Below are positions 11,549-20,785 of a stretch of 64,000 nt of DNA, piece after piece. The DNA is from Anisodus tanguticus (Eukaryota > Streptophyta > Magnoliopsida > Solanales > Solanaceae), in contig CM067541.1 in NCBI GenBank assembly GCA_034509755.1, positions 794,001 through 858,000 of the forward strand, given 5' to 3'. The position numbers and the translations under genes are program-made. Within the stretch, counting starts at the first letter, position 1. Every line of letters starts with the position of its first letter. A model generated the notes under the pieces. It worked only from the letters and a program-made list of their open reading frames with translations. It was not told where the DNA came from and ran no database searches.

Positions 11549-11688
11549 CACTTACGTCGGGCACTTACAACGCCAAAATGACGATCTGAATTATCTTGGG
11601 TCCTTGATGTTCTGAGCTGACAATAATGATTGCAACAACAAATGTGGGGTTCTATAGCAAACTTTGACGTTTCAGAGCTTTGAGACAT
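11549..11688 (-). pseudogene. GRF-type zinc finger exon, probably broken
   Basis: From the ATG at 11688 on the minus strand the frame reads a short Ser-rich lead and then PHICCC, CQLRTSRTQDN and RHF, matching the GRF zinc-finger pattern (Cys-x-Cys, then LRTSRT..N.GRRF). The expected HFWRCKC reappears only if one T is added after HF, so the finger is frameshifted just before its last cysteines. A GTAAGT follows near 11549 and could be a splice donor. Similar single-exon fingers occur in plant proteins of unknown function and in transposon-related genes. Family assignment is by eye. Confidence 0.45.
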
Positions 11689-12087
11689 GATTTTTTAGGG
11701 ATAAAATATGGTAAAAGAGTGAAAATAGAGAAGGTGAAGAGTGAAGATGAAAATGGAGAGTCTGCCCTAGTTTATAATACACCCTATTGGGCAGGAAATT
11801 ATACTGCGCAATAGGACTTAACCGCGTCATTATGTTTAAGTCCTTTTGCGTGATAATTTCCTGCGCAAAAGGTATTTTTGTCACAATGTTTTTTGGATAT
11901 TTTTGTTATCTTCCTCATTCTTTGGGTTATTTAACTTTCGGACTCTCAAAAGACTGACAATGCATTGATGGACGATTAAATATTTGAGTAATACTGACTT
12001 TTTACATCAATTCATTTCCTCTAGTTAGGGGTGCTCTAAATTCTAATGGCCTCAGTCTTTCTTCACCTAATGAAATTTGTTCACATG
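11689..12087. other. Intergenic with an imperfect hairpin
   Basis: Positions 11793-11820 and 11834-11861 form an imperfect inverted repeat (AGGAAATTAT...GGACTTAA against TTAAGTCC...ATAATTTCCT). Otherwise nothing is recognised. The last five bases before 12093 (GAAAC) resemble the target duplication of the next element. Confidence 0.4.
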
Positions 12088-12092
12088 GAAAC

Positions 12093-12406
12093 TGAAAGAA
12101 TATAATCCCCTGATTATTTTCATTAATTGAAAGAGTATATATACAACTTACAATTTTCCATAATAGGAAAATCGTATTCTTATTCTACTCCCAAAACCCT
12201 ATTTTAGTTGTACAAGAATCATATAATTATGGTAAGTGTACAAGCCTAATTTAATACAATATTTACACTATAATTTGACTCCAAAAACCGTGACATACCC
12301 GGGCTTGTATACCGTGTATACCACGGTTTCACACTTGGTAATATCCTTGGTGAAACCGTGATATACATGGTATACAAACCCATGTATATCACGGGTATAA
12401 CTAACA
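12093..12406 (-). repeat. 3-prime LTR of Copia A
   Basis: 314 bp, with TG...CA ends on the element strand. It contains a long imperfect inverted repeat (about 12302-12380) built from words such as CCGTGTATACCACGG and CCGTGATATACATGG. It has a 19-bp segment lacking in the other LTR. Confidence 0.92.
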
Positions 12407-12461
12407 CACCCACGCAGTCATAGCGGGCGGTCTTCGTACGCTGAAACTGTCCCTAAAATCT

Positions 12462-15400
12462 TCAAAGAGTACTGACGAAAGACCTTTGGTAAAGATGTCC
12501 GCAATTTGATACCTGGAAGGGACATGTGAGACGCGTACTTGCCCACGAGCTATCTTTTCGCGAATATCTCAATATGTTTAGTGCGCTGATGTTGAATCGG
12601 ATTGCCAGAAAGATATATTGCACTAACATTATCACAATAAACCAAGGTAGCCTCTTGAATGGGAAAGTGAAGCTCCAAGAGAAGATTACGTAACCAACAT
12701 AATTCAGAGACCACATTGCCACCCCTCGATACTCGGCTTCGGCACTGGAGCAGGATAAGGTAGCATGCCGTTTGGCAGACCATGAGACCAAACTATCACC
12801 AAGAAACATACAGTAACCAGACGTAGAGCATCTGGTGTCCGGACAGTCACCCCAATCATCATCTGTATAAGAGACAAGTGTAGAGACCGATGACGGATAT
12901 ATATGCAACCCATAATCAAGTGCGCCCTGTAAGTATCGGATGATGCTTTTGAGCGCATTCATGTGCTCAACTCGAGGATCATGCATAAACAAACACACAT
13001 GCAGGACGGCATAGGTAATATCAGGTCTCGTGAAGGTAAGATACTGAAGTGCCCCTGCAAGACTGCGATAGTGGGTCGGATCCTCATACGGTAAGCCAGC
13101 AGCAGCACCCAACTTGGGTTTAGTATCAACTGGAGTGGAAGTAACATGAGGACATACCAGCACGTTTAATGATCTCAGTTGCATACTTATGTTGTGATAA
13201 GAATAACCCACATGCATGACTAGTGACAGCAATCCCCAAAATATAACTCAAGGGCCCCAAGCCTTTCATAGCAAATTCAGAAGTGAGCATGGTCATGATA
13301 GACTTACGCAACGCATCAGTGGAGGCAGTCAAGATAATATCATCCACATATAATAGAATATAAGCCAGGGAAGAACCACGAAGATATATGAACAATGAAT
13401 TATCAAACCTGATGTGCGTAAACCCAATAGACGAAACATAGTCTGCAAATCTCTTATACCAAGCCTGTGGGGCCTGCTTAAGCCCATACAATGACTTCTT
13501 CAATAAGCAGACATGATGAGGATATCTGGGGCCTCGAAAACCCAAGGGCTGATATATGTAAATGGTCTCCTTAAGCTCACCATGTAAGAAAGCATTTTTC
13601 ACATCCAACTGATGAATGGGCCATGTTTTGGAAAGAGCCAGACTGAGAATAGTGCGAATGGTAGCCGGTTTGACCGCCGGACTAAATGTCTCACTACAAT
13701 CCACGACAACCTGTTGAGTCTTACCATCACCTACAAGACGAGTCCTATGCCTCGCAAAAGAACCGTCAAAATTATCCTTATAAGTAAAAATCTACATAGA
13801 CCGAATAATATTAACACTAGAATGACGGGTACCAACTCCCACGTCTTATTCGCAATAAGAGCATCACATTCATCGGTCATAGCCAATTTCCAATTCGGGT
13901 CATTTAAGGCGGACACAAGGTTACGGGGTAGGGGGATTTAATAATATTAGAATTTAAATTAAAATATCTTTTTAGTTTAAAAATATCCCGTTGACTACGG
14001 GAACTGGGACCTATATCGAAAACAGAAACTGGGGTAGAACTAGGCTGGATAAGCAGCCCAGTTGCTGGCCCAATAACTGTAGTCTGCGACGGGACTGGAG
14101 GACCAGCGGGCAGTGGGCCCGCTGATAGATTTTGGGTGCGTGATATGTCCAATAAATGGTGGATAATAAATGGGGAGACATCGTCATCTAAAAAATTATA
14201 TGAACTAGGTCCGGGACTATTTACCTTTGCAAAGGGAAATTGGGTTTCATCGAAAATAACATGGCGATTAATGATGATTTTATTAGACGACAAATCAAAA
14301 CACTTGTAACCACGATGATTAGAGGGATAACCCAAAAACACACAAGGAGTAGAACCGGCTTGAAGTTTGTTAATTGTAGTTGACGGAAATAGTGGATAAC
14401 ATAAGCACACAAAAATCCTAAGATGTGAATACGAAGGAGTCTTATTATATAAGATTTGAAGAGGGGAAGAATATGTCAAACCTTTGGTAGAAAGTATGTT
14501 AAGAAGATATGTAGCCATTTGTAGAGCATAATGCCAAAAGAAATGGGGGGACAGAAGCATGAACTAATAGAGTGCGGACAATGTTATTAATGGTACGAAT
14601 TTTGCGTTCGGCTTTCCCATTTTGTGAAGACGTATGAGGACAAGAGAAATGAAAATTTATTCCATTGGTAGCACAAAAATCCTAAAACAACTCATTATCA
14701 TATTCTTTGCCATTATCACATTGATTATTTTTTATTTTCCGGTCGAACTCAGTACGGATGAATGCTCTAAATTTTAAGAAGGTGGAAAAAACTTGAGATT
14801 TTTTCGCTAACGGAAAAGTCCATAAAAAATTAGAATAGTCATCCAAAAATAGAACATAATAACGATGGCCCAAAGAACTGAGAACAGGAGATATCCATAA
14901 ATCACTATGAATAATATCAAATGGCATTAACGTACGCAAAGTAGAGTCTACAAATGGTAATCTAACAAGTTTTCCTAGAGGACAAGATTGACAAATTGGA
15001 GTACTACACGTACCCTTACAAGAAATAAAATTGTTTTTATGTAATGAAGAAACAATAGATGACCCAGGGTGACCCAAACGTGCATGCCATAAGGAAGGAG
15101 CGAGAGCCGCAAAAGTGGATGGCAAGGCATGACTCGAGAGACCGGATGTGGGAGTGATAGGATAAAGATCTCCCCTACTATCACATATCATGAGAGGAAT
15201 CCCCGTCTTGAAATCCTTCACAGAAAACCCAAAAGGATCAAAATCAACAGAAACCCAATTATCAGTGGTAAATTTATGGACATACACCAAATTTTTAATT
15301 AAGTTTGGGGCATGAAGGGCATTTTTCAAGACAAGAGGGGGTGGGGGGCACAAAGTTTTATGACATGAATTGGAATTGAATTTCCATTACCAATAATTAT

Positions 15401-16633
15401 GTCACGATTGTTTCTCAAATTGGAATAAGATGATAGAGTACGTTGGTCGGACGTCATGTGGGTAGTGGCTCCAGTGTCCATGTACCAATTCGGGTCCGGG
15501 GAATTTAATCCAAGTGTGTGCAATGTGGCTTCAATATCGGTAGAAGTGGGACCCGCTGCATGGTGGGCCTGCGGAGGCCGAGGCCCAAGCACACTTACTT
15601 GCTGCCCAGGCCCGAACCTGCTCTCGGTAACCACTGTGGTTGGGCAGAATTGGGCCTGGAAGCTGAAGCATGAAATTGGGCCCAATGCGGATGCTGGGCA
15701 TACGACGGAAAATAGGGGTTGTTGGGCCCAGTTCCATGGCCAGGGGCCCTAGGAATGTGTCCAGTTGTCTTGTGGCCCACTGCCCCGATGCCCATTGCAA
15801 CCCCCGTTATTTCCATCTCGATTTCCACCACGGTTTTTACCATTACTTTTGCAATTCTGACCCTTTTTGCCTCCACCATTGTTGCGGTTTTGGCCGTAAT
15901 TTTTGGAGCTGGATGGAGAAAATATGAACTCGGTCATCATGACGATGAAAGGGGCCCCTGTGGCCACTTTCTTACCCAAGCCTGCATCTTCGAGCGTGAG
16001 CATGGAACGGGCCTGATAAAACTGTGAAAGAGGACTACTCTGATGAAGAAGCGTACCAACACCACTATAGGCCTCAGATAGGCCTGTAACCATTTGAAGG
16101 ACAAGACGATCATTGGAAACGGGCGCACCAACATTGCGGAGTTGGTCCTTTAATTCTTTCAACCTTTTGCAATATGCTGAAACGTTAGGGAAATCTTCCA
16201 TATTGACGTGGGAGAATTCATGTTCAAGGGTAACAGCACGAGAATTTTGATTATCTTGGAATATGTCACGCACTCTATTCCAAGTATCCATCACCGTAGC
16301 GTCTGGTTCGATAATCGTTTGCAACAGGTCGGTAGAGATAGTGGAGTAAATCCACTGAAGAACGGTAGCATCAAAGGTCGTCCACAACTTAGGATCATCA
16401 TCGGGTTTAGGCACCTCCGTATCTGCAGGAGCCGCGGGGATAATGTGATGCAGGACTTGATGCGAGCGTGCGTGAACTTTGAACAGTTCGGCCCATGTCG
16501 CGTATTGGACGTTTTCTATTTCAAGAATGATAGGGATGTGATTCTTGATGTTAGAAACAGTAAGGGCATGGTGAAACGTGTTCTTAGCCATCACAATCAA
16601 CGTAGTATGTGACGTAGGGATTTGGAAGAACAT
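12462..16633 (-). pseudogene. Copia A gag-pol polyprotein, interrupted
   Basis: Minus-strand segments in order are as follows. Gag is at 16633-15749, about 294 residues, with NIKNHIPIIL and a basic Gly/Asn-rich tail. Protease has DTGATTHMT near 15500. Integrase shows a zinc site WHARLGHP...C..C and catalytic blocks HSDLW and CDNGKEYDN (15353-14682, then 14560-13904). Reverse transcriptase has LDVKNAFLHGE, SLYGLKQAPQAWY and the active-site LLYVDD (13704-13126). RNase H has TDDDWGDCPDTR and SAEAEYRG (13232-12462). Frame changes or stops separate the segments near 15690, 15340, 14680-14560, 13900-13700 and 13200. The polyprotein cannot be made in one piece. Confidence 0.92.
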
Positions 16634-16733
16634 TTGGAAAGAGAGAAGGCAGCAAAGTGCACGGAAATCGAGGGTAATGTCTCGGAACTCGTGTCACGAG
16701 AAGGAGGTTTGGGAGAGAAATTTAACCTAGACT

Positions 16734-16743
16734 TCTGATACCA
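16734..16743 (-). other. Copia A primer-binding site (initiator tRNA-Met)
   Basis: On the minus strand TGGTATCAGA directly follows the 5-prime LTR. This is the standard plant Copia primer site, fixing both the orientation and the LTR end. Confidence 0.9.
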
Positions 16744-17038
16744 TGAAAGAATATAATTCCCTGATTATTTTCATTAATTGAAAGAGTATATATACAACTT
16801 ACAATTTTCCATAATAGGAAAATCATATTCCTATTCTAGTTGTACAAGAATCCTATAATTATGGTAAGTGTACAAACCTAATTTAATACAATATTTACAC
16901 TACAATTTGACTCCAAAAACTGTGATATACACGGGCTTGTTTATCGTGTATACCACGGTTTCACACTTGGTAATTTCCTTGGTGAAACCGTGATATACAT
17001 GGTATACAAACTCATGTATATCACTGGTATAACTAAGA
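16744..17038 (-). repeat. 5-prime LTR of Copia A
   Basis: 295 bp, aligned throughout with 12093-12406 apart from a 19-bp gap. It shares the internal inverted repeat. The outer end carries GA where the other LTR has CA. Confidence 0.9.
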
Positions 17039-17043
17039 GAAGC

Positions 17044-17409
17044 AGACATTTTTATCTCGTTGTCATTAATTATTCTTACTAAAACTTAATTTTTCATACT
17101 ATGTCTCTTTTTTGGTCTATCTTAAATGAATGACTTGTTGTAATAGTTGATTTTCTTTAATTTATTTAACTTTTACTAACTCGCTCTTCATTACTAGAAA
17201 AATGTCTGCATACTATTTAAATCTTCATTTTTAATGATTACTTTCAATTTATGGCAAAAGAAGTTCTTTCTTATTTAAATTTAGCTTCCAATTAAATATA
17301 CATAGAGAGAATGAGATAGCATATCAAGATGTTCAAATGTAGATGGACTAACGATGAAGTTCGTTCAGGGGACGTGTACAAGTAAAACATCTTTGTTGAC
17401 CCTCTTATT
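17044..17409. other. Intergenic, nothing recognised
   Basis: AT-rich spacer between Copia A and a hAT-like element. It ends in the 8-bp target duplication CTCTTATT (17402-17409). Confidence 0.35.
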
Positions 17410-18128
17410 TAGGGATGGACATAAAAACCGAAAACCGAAAAATTGTATCGAACCGAATTAATTTGATTTTTTGGTTTTCGGTATTTTGATGTCGTGGTTC
17501 GGTTATGGTTCTTATTTTCAAAAAAAATTGGTGTTCGATTCGATGTTGGATTTCCGATTCTTCGGTTCTTCAATTTAACCGAATATTTGGATTTTCCTTT
17601 TGTTTGTTGGTGAATCATGAGAAATTTCAAAATAGATGCAAGGCTTCATTATCTTAGGTTTTGAATCTCTTAAATTATAGCTATTTTGTGATTCTTGAAC
17701 TGAACTTAATTGTTGGTTGTTCCGGTTGTTGCTATATTGTTGGTTGTTTTGTGATTCTTGAACTGAACCTAATTGTTGGTTGTTTTGGTTGTTGCTATAT
17801 TGTGGTGGCAATGTTTCTTGCCTTTCTCCTCCGTGTTGTTGAATAAGATTCTTGTAATAGTTGATGTCCCTAGGTACTGGTGCTGGCATAGAGGAAGAAG
17901 ATGTTGACACAGTTGCTACTGGATTTGGTAAAGGAGCTTATACAGCATCGGGCACTTGTTAAGGCTAGAAAAATTGAACTAGAAAAATTAAAACCGAAAC
18001 TGAATCGTACCAAACTTTAAAAAATCGAACCAAACCAAATTAGTTTAATTCGGTATTTGATGTCCACTTTTAAAAAACCAAAATTAAAAATAGAATCGTA
18101 ACTTGAGAAAACCCAACGCCCACCCCTA
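17410..18128. mobile_element. Non-autonomous hAT-like DNA transposon with internal coding-like segment
   Basis: The left end TAGGGATGGAC and right end GCCCACCCCTA are imperfect terminal inverted repeats of the common plant hAT type. They are followed inwards by repeated ACCGAAAACCGAA and TCGGTTCGG-like words on opposite strands. Flanking 8-mers CTCTTATT (17402-17409) and TTCTTACT (18129-18136) agree at six of eight positions, consistent with an aged 8-bp hAT target duplication. There is no transposase. The interior holds a minus-strand frame annotated separately. Confidence 0.7.
17575..17910 (-). CDS. Gene-fragment-like ORF inside the hAT-like element (111 residues)
   Basis: The minus-strand frame reads MSTSSSSMPAPVPRDINYY, then KNLIQQHGGERQE, then a Gln/Asn-rich region in which about 17 residues (SNN.NNQQL.SVQESQN) occur twice. 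The N-terminal part looks like genuine protein sequence, amphipathic and with mixed codons. The last third runs into transposon TIR-proximal sequence. I do not recognise the parent protein. The simplest reading is a host exon captured by the transposon (Pack-type), with later duplication of the Q/N repeat. Expression and function are unknown. Confidence 0.4.
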   Translation of the reverse strand: MSTSSSSMPAPVPRDINYYKNLIQQHGGERQETLPPQYSNNQNNQQLGSVQESQNNQQYSNNRNNQQLSSVQESQNSYNLRDSKPKIMKPCIYFEISHDSPTNKRKIQIFG

Positions 18129-18136
18129 TTCTTACT

Positions 18137-18709
18137 TATCTTTGAAATGTTACACCATATGTGGAGTTCACAATATCTCAAAAAAGTGTCAGCTCAGACA
18201 TCTCTCGACACTACTATCCAATTTGAATGCATGCTTATTGATCTTTATATACGTTCTACTCCCTTCCCTTTGCTCTTTAAATATTTGGTTCAAAATAATT
18301 TGCTATTTTAAAAATTAGTGATGAACATTTTTTTTCATATCCATTCCTAATGAACTTGGCCAAAATCTAAGATGGACAGAAGGAGTACTATAGTAACAAC
18401 CAAGACTATCAAATTAAACATCATCTTAATTTGAGCTGACGTTTTCTTTAAGGTTTCATCCTTATACCGGAGGAGTTAGACTTGACCCCCTGTCCATTTT
18501 TAAATTTGAGCAACGTTGGACCAGCAATATCACGCAAAACGAAGAGACTGCCAGAAACAGTACAATAATCAAGATATTCATCCCTCCCTCCCCACGTCGT
18601 GAGATTTTACCGGGTAAAACGCCCATTTGTTCATGTTTGACAAATAAGTAAAAGTATATAGTAGCTTATTGTCAGTACTCTTCCTTCATCCTTTCATTCT
18701 TAGCCAAAA
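18137..18709. other. Upstream region of the pectinesterase pseudogene
   Basis: No gene is seen. It presumably contains the former promoter and 5-prime UTR of the pectinesterase gene starting at 18710. Confidence 0.4.
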
Positions 18710-19294
18710 ATGTTCTATTCTGGCAACCACACAATTGCTTCTTTATCCTTCATTGTCTCAATCCTACTAATTTCTACATTAATAGGACTCATACTATTTT
18801 GAAATCCTCATGTAGCACCACTTTTCACCAAGAACTATGCTACTCTACAATTTTCAATAACCTCCCAAACTTCTCCAAAAACGTTTCGAACCAAGAAGAC
18901 GTCATCGAACTATCGCTAAACATTACAACTAAAGCCGTACAACGCAACTACTATGCGATCAACAAGCTCATTAAAACCCGAAAGGGGTTAACGCAACGGG
19001 AGAAAATCGCGTTGCGAGACAATCGACGAGACCCTCGATGAGCTTCACGAGGATCTCGAAAAATATCCTAACAAGAAGTCGTTGAGGCAACACGCGGATG
19101 ATTTGAAAACTTTAATTAGTGCTGCTATTACTAACCAAGAGACTTGCCTTGATGGATTTTCGCATGATGAAGCTGATAAAAAAGTTCGTAAGGCTTTGCT
19201 GAAAGGTCAAAAACATGTGGAGAAATTGTGTAGTAATGCTTTGGCCATGATTAAGAACATGACTATACAGACATTGAGATGAAGTTGGCTGCAG
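18710..19294 (+). pseudogene. Pectinesterase pseudogene exon 1 (signal anchor and PMEI domain)
   Basis: The ATG at 18710 starts a hydrophobic anchor (SLSFIVSILLISTLIGL). A one-base frame change near 18785 leads into ILKSSCSTTFHQELCYS, the first Cys pair of the PMEI fold, and DVIELSLNIT. An 11-nt loss between two CGAGA words near 19022 removes the DCLET part and shifts frame. IDETLDELHEDLEKYPNKK and the segments LISAAITNQETCLDGF and CSNALAMIKNMT follow. One missing G after NMT gives an early TGA. The exon ends at a CAG/GTAATT donor. Confidence 0.93.
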
Positions 19295-20209
19295 GTAATT
19301 AATTGTTTGACCCTCTTATTGAAAATATCTTCTTTTCTTTTTAATTTTCTGGCGACAGTGAAATTTAAATTTAGGACCTCTTATGTTATGATATCATGTT
19401 GAATTATGTAACAATTTAATCTAAATATTTAAATTATTAGAAAATATAGTATATTTCAATTTAATTAATTATATTTTCAACACGTTTCGTAAGGTGCAGG
19501 TGTCGATAAAGAAGTCACGTTTTTAATTACTTTATGTATCGTAATTTATATAACTGATTTTTCTTTTCTCATCAGATCCAAAAAGAAGTACACGTTTTTA
19601 TATTTAATGACCATTTAATTTTAAAATTTGCATTTTATCCTTAAAGATGGTTTATAGTTTCAAAATATTTTGGCTTATTTTAAATCATAAATTTTAAAAA
19701 TCTTTCATTTTTATCCTTAAATTTCGTATCCAAGCACATACTATCTCAAACAGTTAGGACGAAGGCAGAATACTATTTATATCTCTCTACTCCATTTTAT
19801 AGTACATTGGTCCCCCATTTTGAAAGATCTATAGTGATTTCACACTTTTCCTCCGGCGTGACTCAAACTCTGGATCTATCGATCGTGGGTGAAGGTGTTT
19901 TACCAACCGAGCAACTCTAACTTGTCTTATAGTATCGTGTTTGATTGGAACGAATTTTAAAAACAAAATAAGCATGTGCGTACTTTTGAAATTTAAGATT
20001 TTAAATATGTCAATAACATTTTTATAATTATAAAAAAAATTAAAGTTACAATCCTAAATATATAAAATGAAAAGTAGTTAAAAGTTTAATTATTTTTAAA
20101 TTTAGAAAGAGATTATTTTCTTTAAACATACGGAAAAAGAGAACTCGCTACTGTCACTTAAATTGAAACGAAGATAATATTATTTAGATTATGTCTTATA
20201 ACTCTTATC

Positions 20210-20415
20210 TATTAGCGAATATTCTCCGAATATTCTCTGTATATTTTGTAATTATGATAGATGTATATTTAAGGTAACGTAGGATTCTAATTGTATTAGG
20301 AATCAACCTTTGTAAGGTAAGTTAGGATTCATACCATATTAGGAATCAACCTTTGTACAGCTATATATATTGTGAATAATGAAAGGAATCCCCAAGGGAA
20401 ATTATTCCAACTTTC
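20210..20415 (+). repeat. Copia B LTR copy 1 (outer 5-prime LTR)
   Basis: 206 bp, starting TATTAGCGAATATT and ending CCAACTTTC. It lacks only the terminal A of the full 207-bp LTR. It contains a 20-bp internal repeat (ATTAGGAATCAACCTTTGTA twice) and a TATA-like CTATATATATTG near its end. Confidence 0.93.
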
Positions 20416-20612
20416 TATTCTCCGAATATTCTCTGTATATTTTGTAATTATGATAGATGTATATTTAAGGTAACGTAGGATTCTAATTGTATTAGGAATC
20501 AACCTTTGTAAGGTAAGTTAGGATTCATACCATATTAGGAATCAACCTTTGTACAGCTATATATATTGTGAATAATGAAAGGAATCCCCAAGGGAAATTA
20601 TTCCAACTTTCA
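20416..20612 (+). repeat. Copia B LTR copy 2 (tandem, 5-prime truncated by 10 bp)
   Basis: It directly abuts copy 1 and begins TATTCTCCGAATATT, i.e. without the first 10 bases of the LTR. Otherwise it is identical to the other two by reading. It is the copy adjoining the primer-binding site. Confidence 0.93.
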
Positions 20613-20626
20613 TGGTATCAAGAGCC
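20613..20626 (+). other. Copia B primer-binding site
   Basis: TGGTATCAAGAGCC follows the LTR terminus directly. Compared with the usual TGGTATCAGAGC it has one extra A. Confidence 0.85.
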
Positions 20627-20692
20627 TAAAACCTAAATTCCTTCTCTTCCTCATTCTCGGCCGAAATTAGCATTTTTTTTCCGATTTCACAG

Positions 20693-20729
20693 AAAAAAAA
20701 AAAAAAAAAAAAAAATTTTTTTTTTTTTT
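20693..20729. repeat. Poly-A/poly-T palindromic run
   Basis: 23 A followed immediately by 14 T in the untranslated leader of Copia B. This is a perfect hairpin-forming homopolymer junction and is unlikely to have an exact length in any assembly. Confidence 0.95.
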
Positions 20730-20785
20730 GCTTTCCTCCTTTCTGGCCAAACCGGAAAATTCCCTTCCCTCGGCAAGCGAAAACC

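Larger units (their letters stand above)
12093..17038 (-). mobile_element. Ty1/Copia LTR retrotransposon A, complete structure, decayed coding
   Basis: Two LTRs (12093-12406 and 16744-17038) bracket a minus-strand polyprotein. The primer-binding site TGGTATCAGA, complementary to initiator tRNA-Met, abuts the right-hand (5-prime) LTR. Flanks GAAAC (12088-12092) and GAAGC (17039-17043) look like a 5-bp target duplication with one change. The LTRs differ by about 15 substitutions over 295 aligned bases plus one 19-bp indel (hand count, about 5 per cent), so the insertion is not recent. Gag, protease, integrase, reverse transcriptase and RNase H appear in Copia order. Confidence 0.95.

Noticed and set aside
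15456..16612. Several plus-strand frames of 85-134 codons
   Set aside because: They are antisense to the Copia A gag-protease region.
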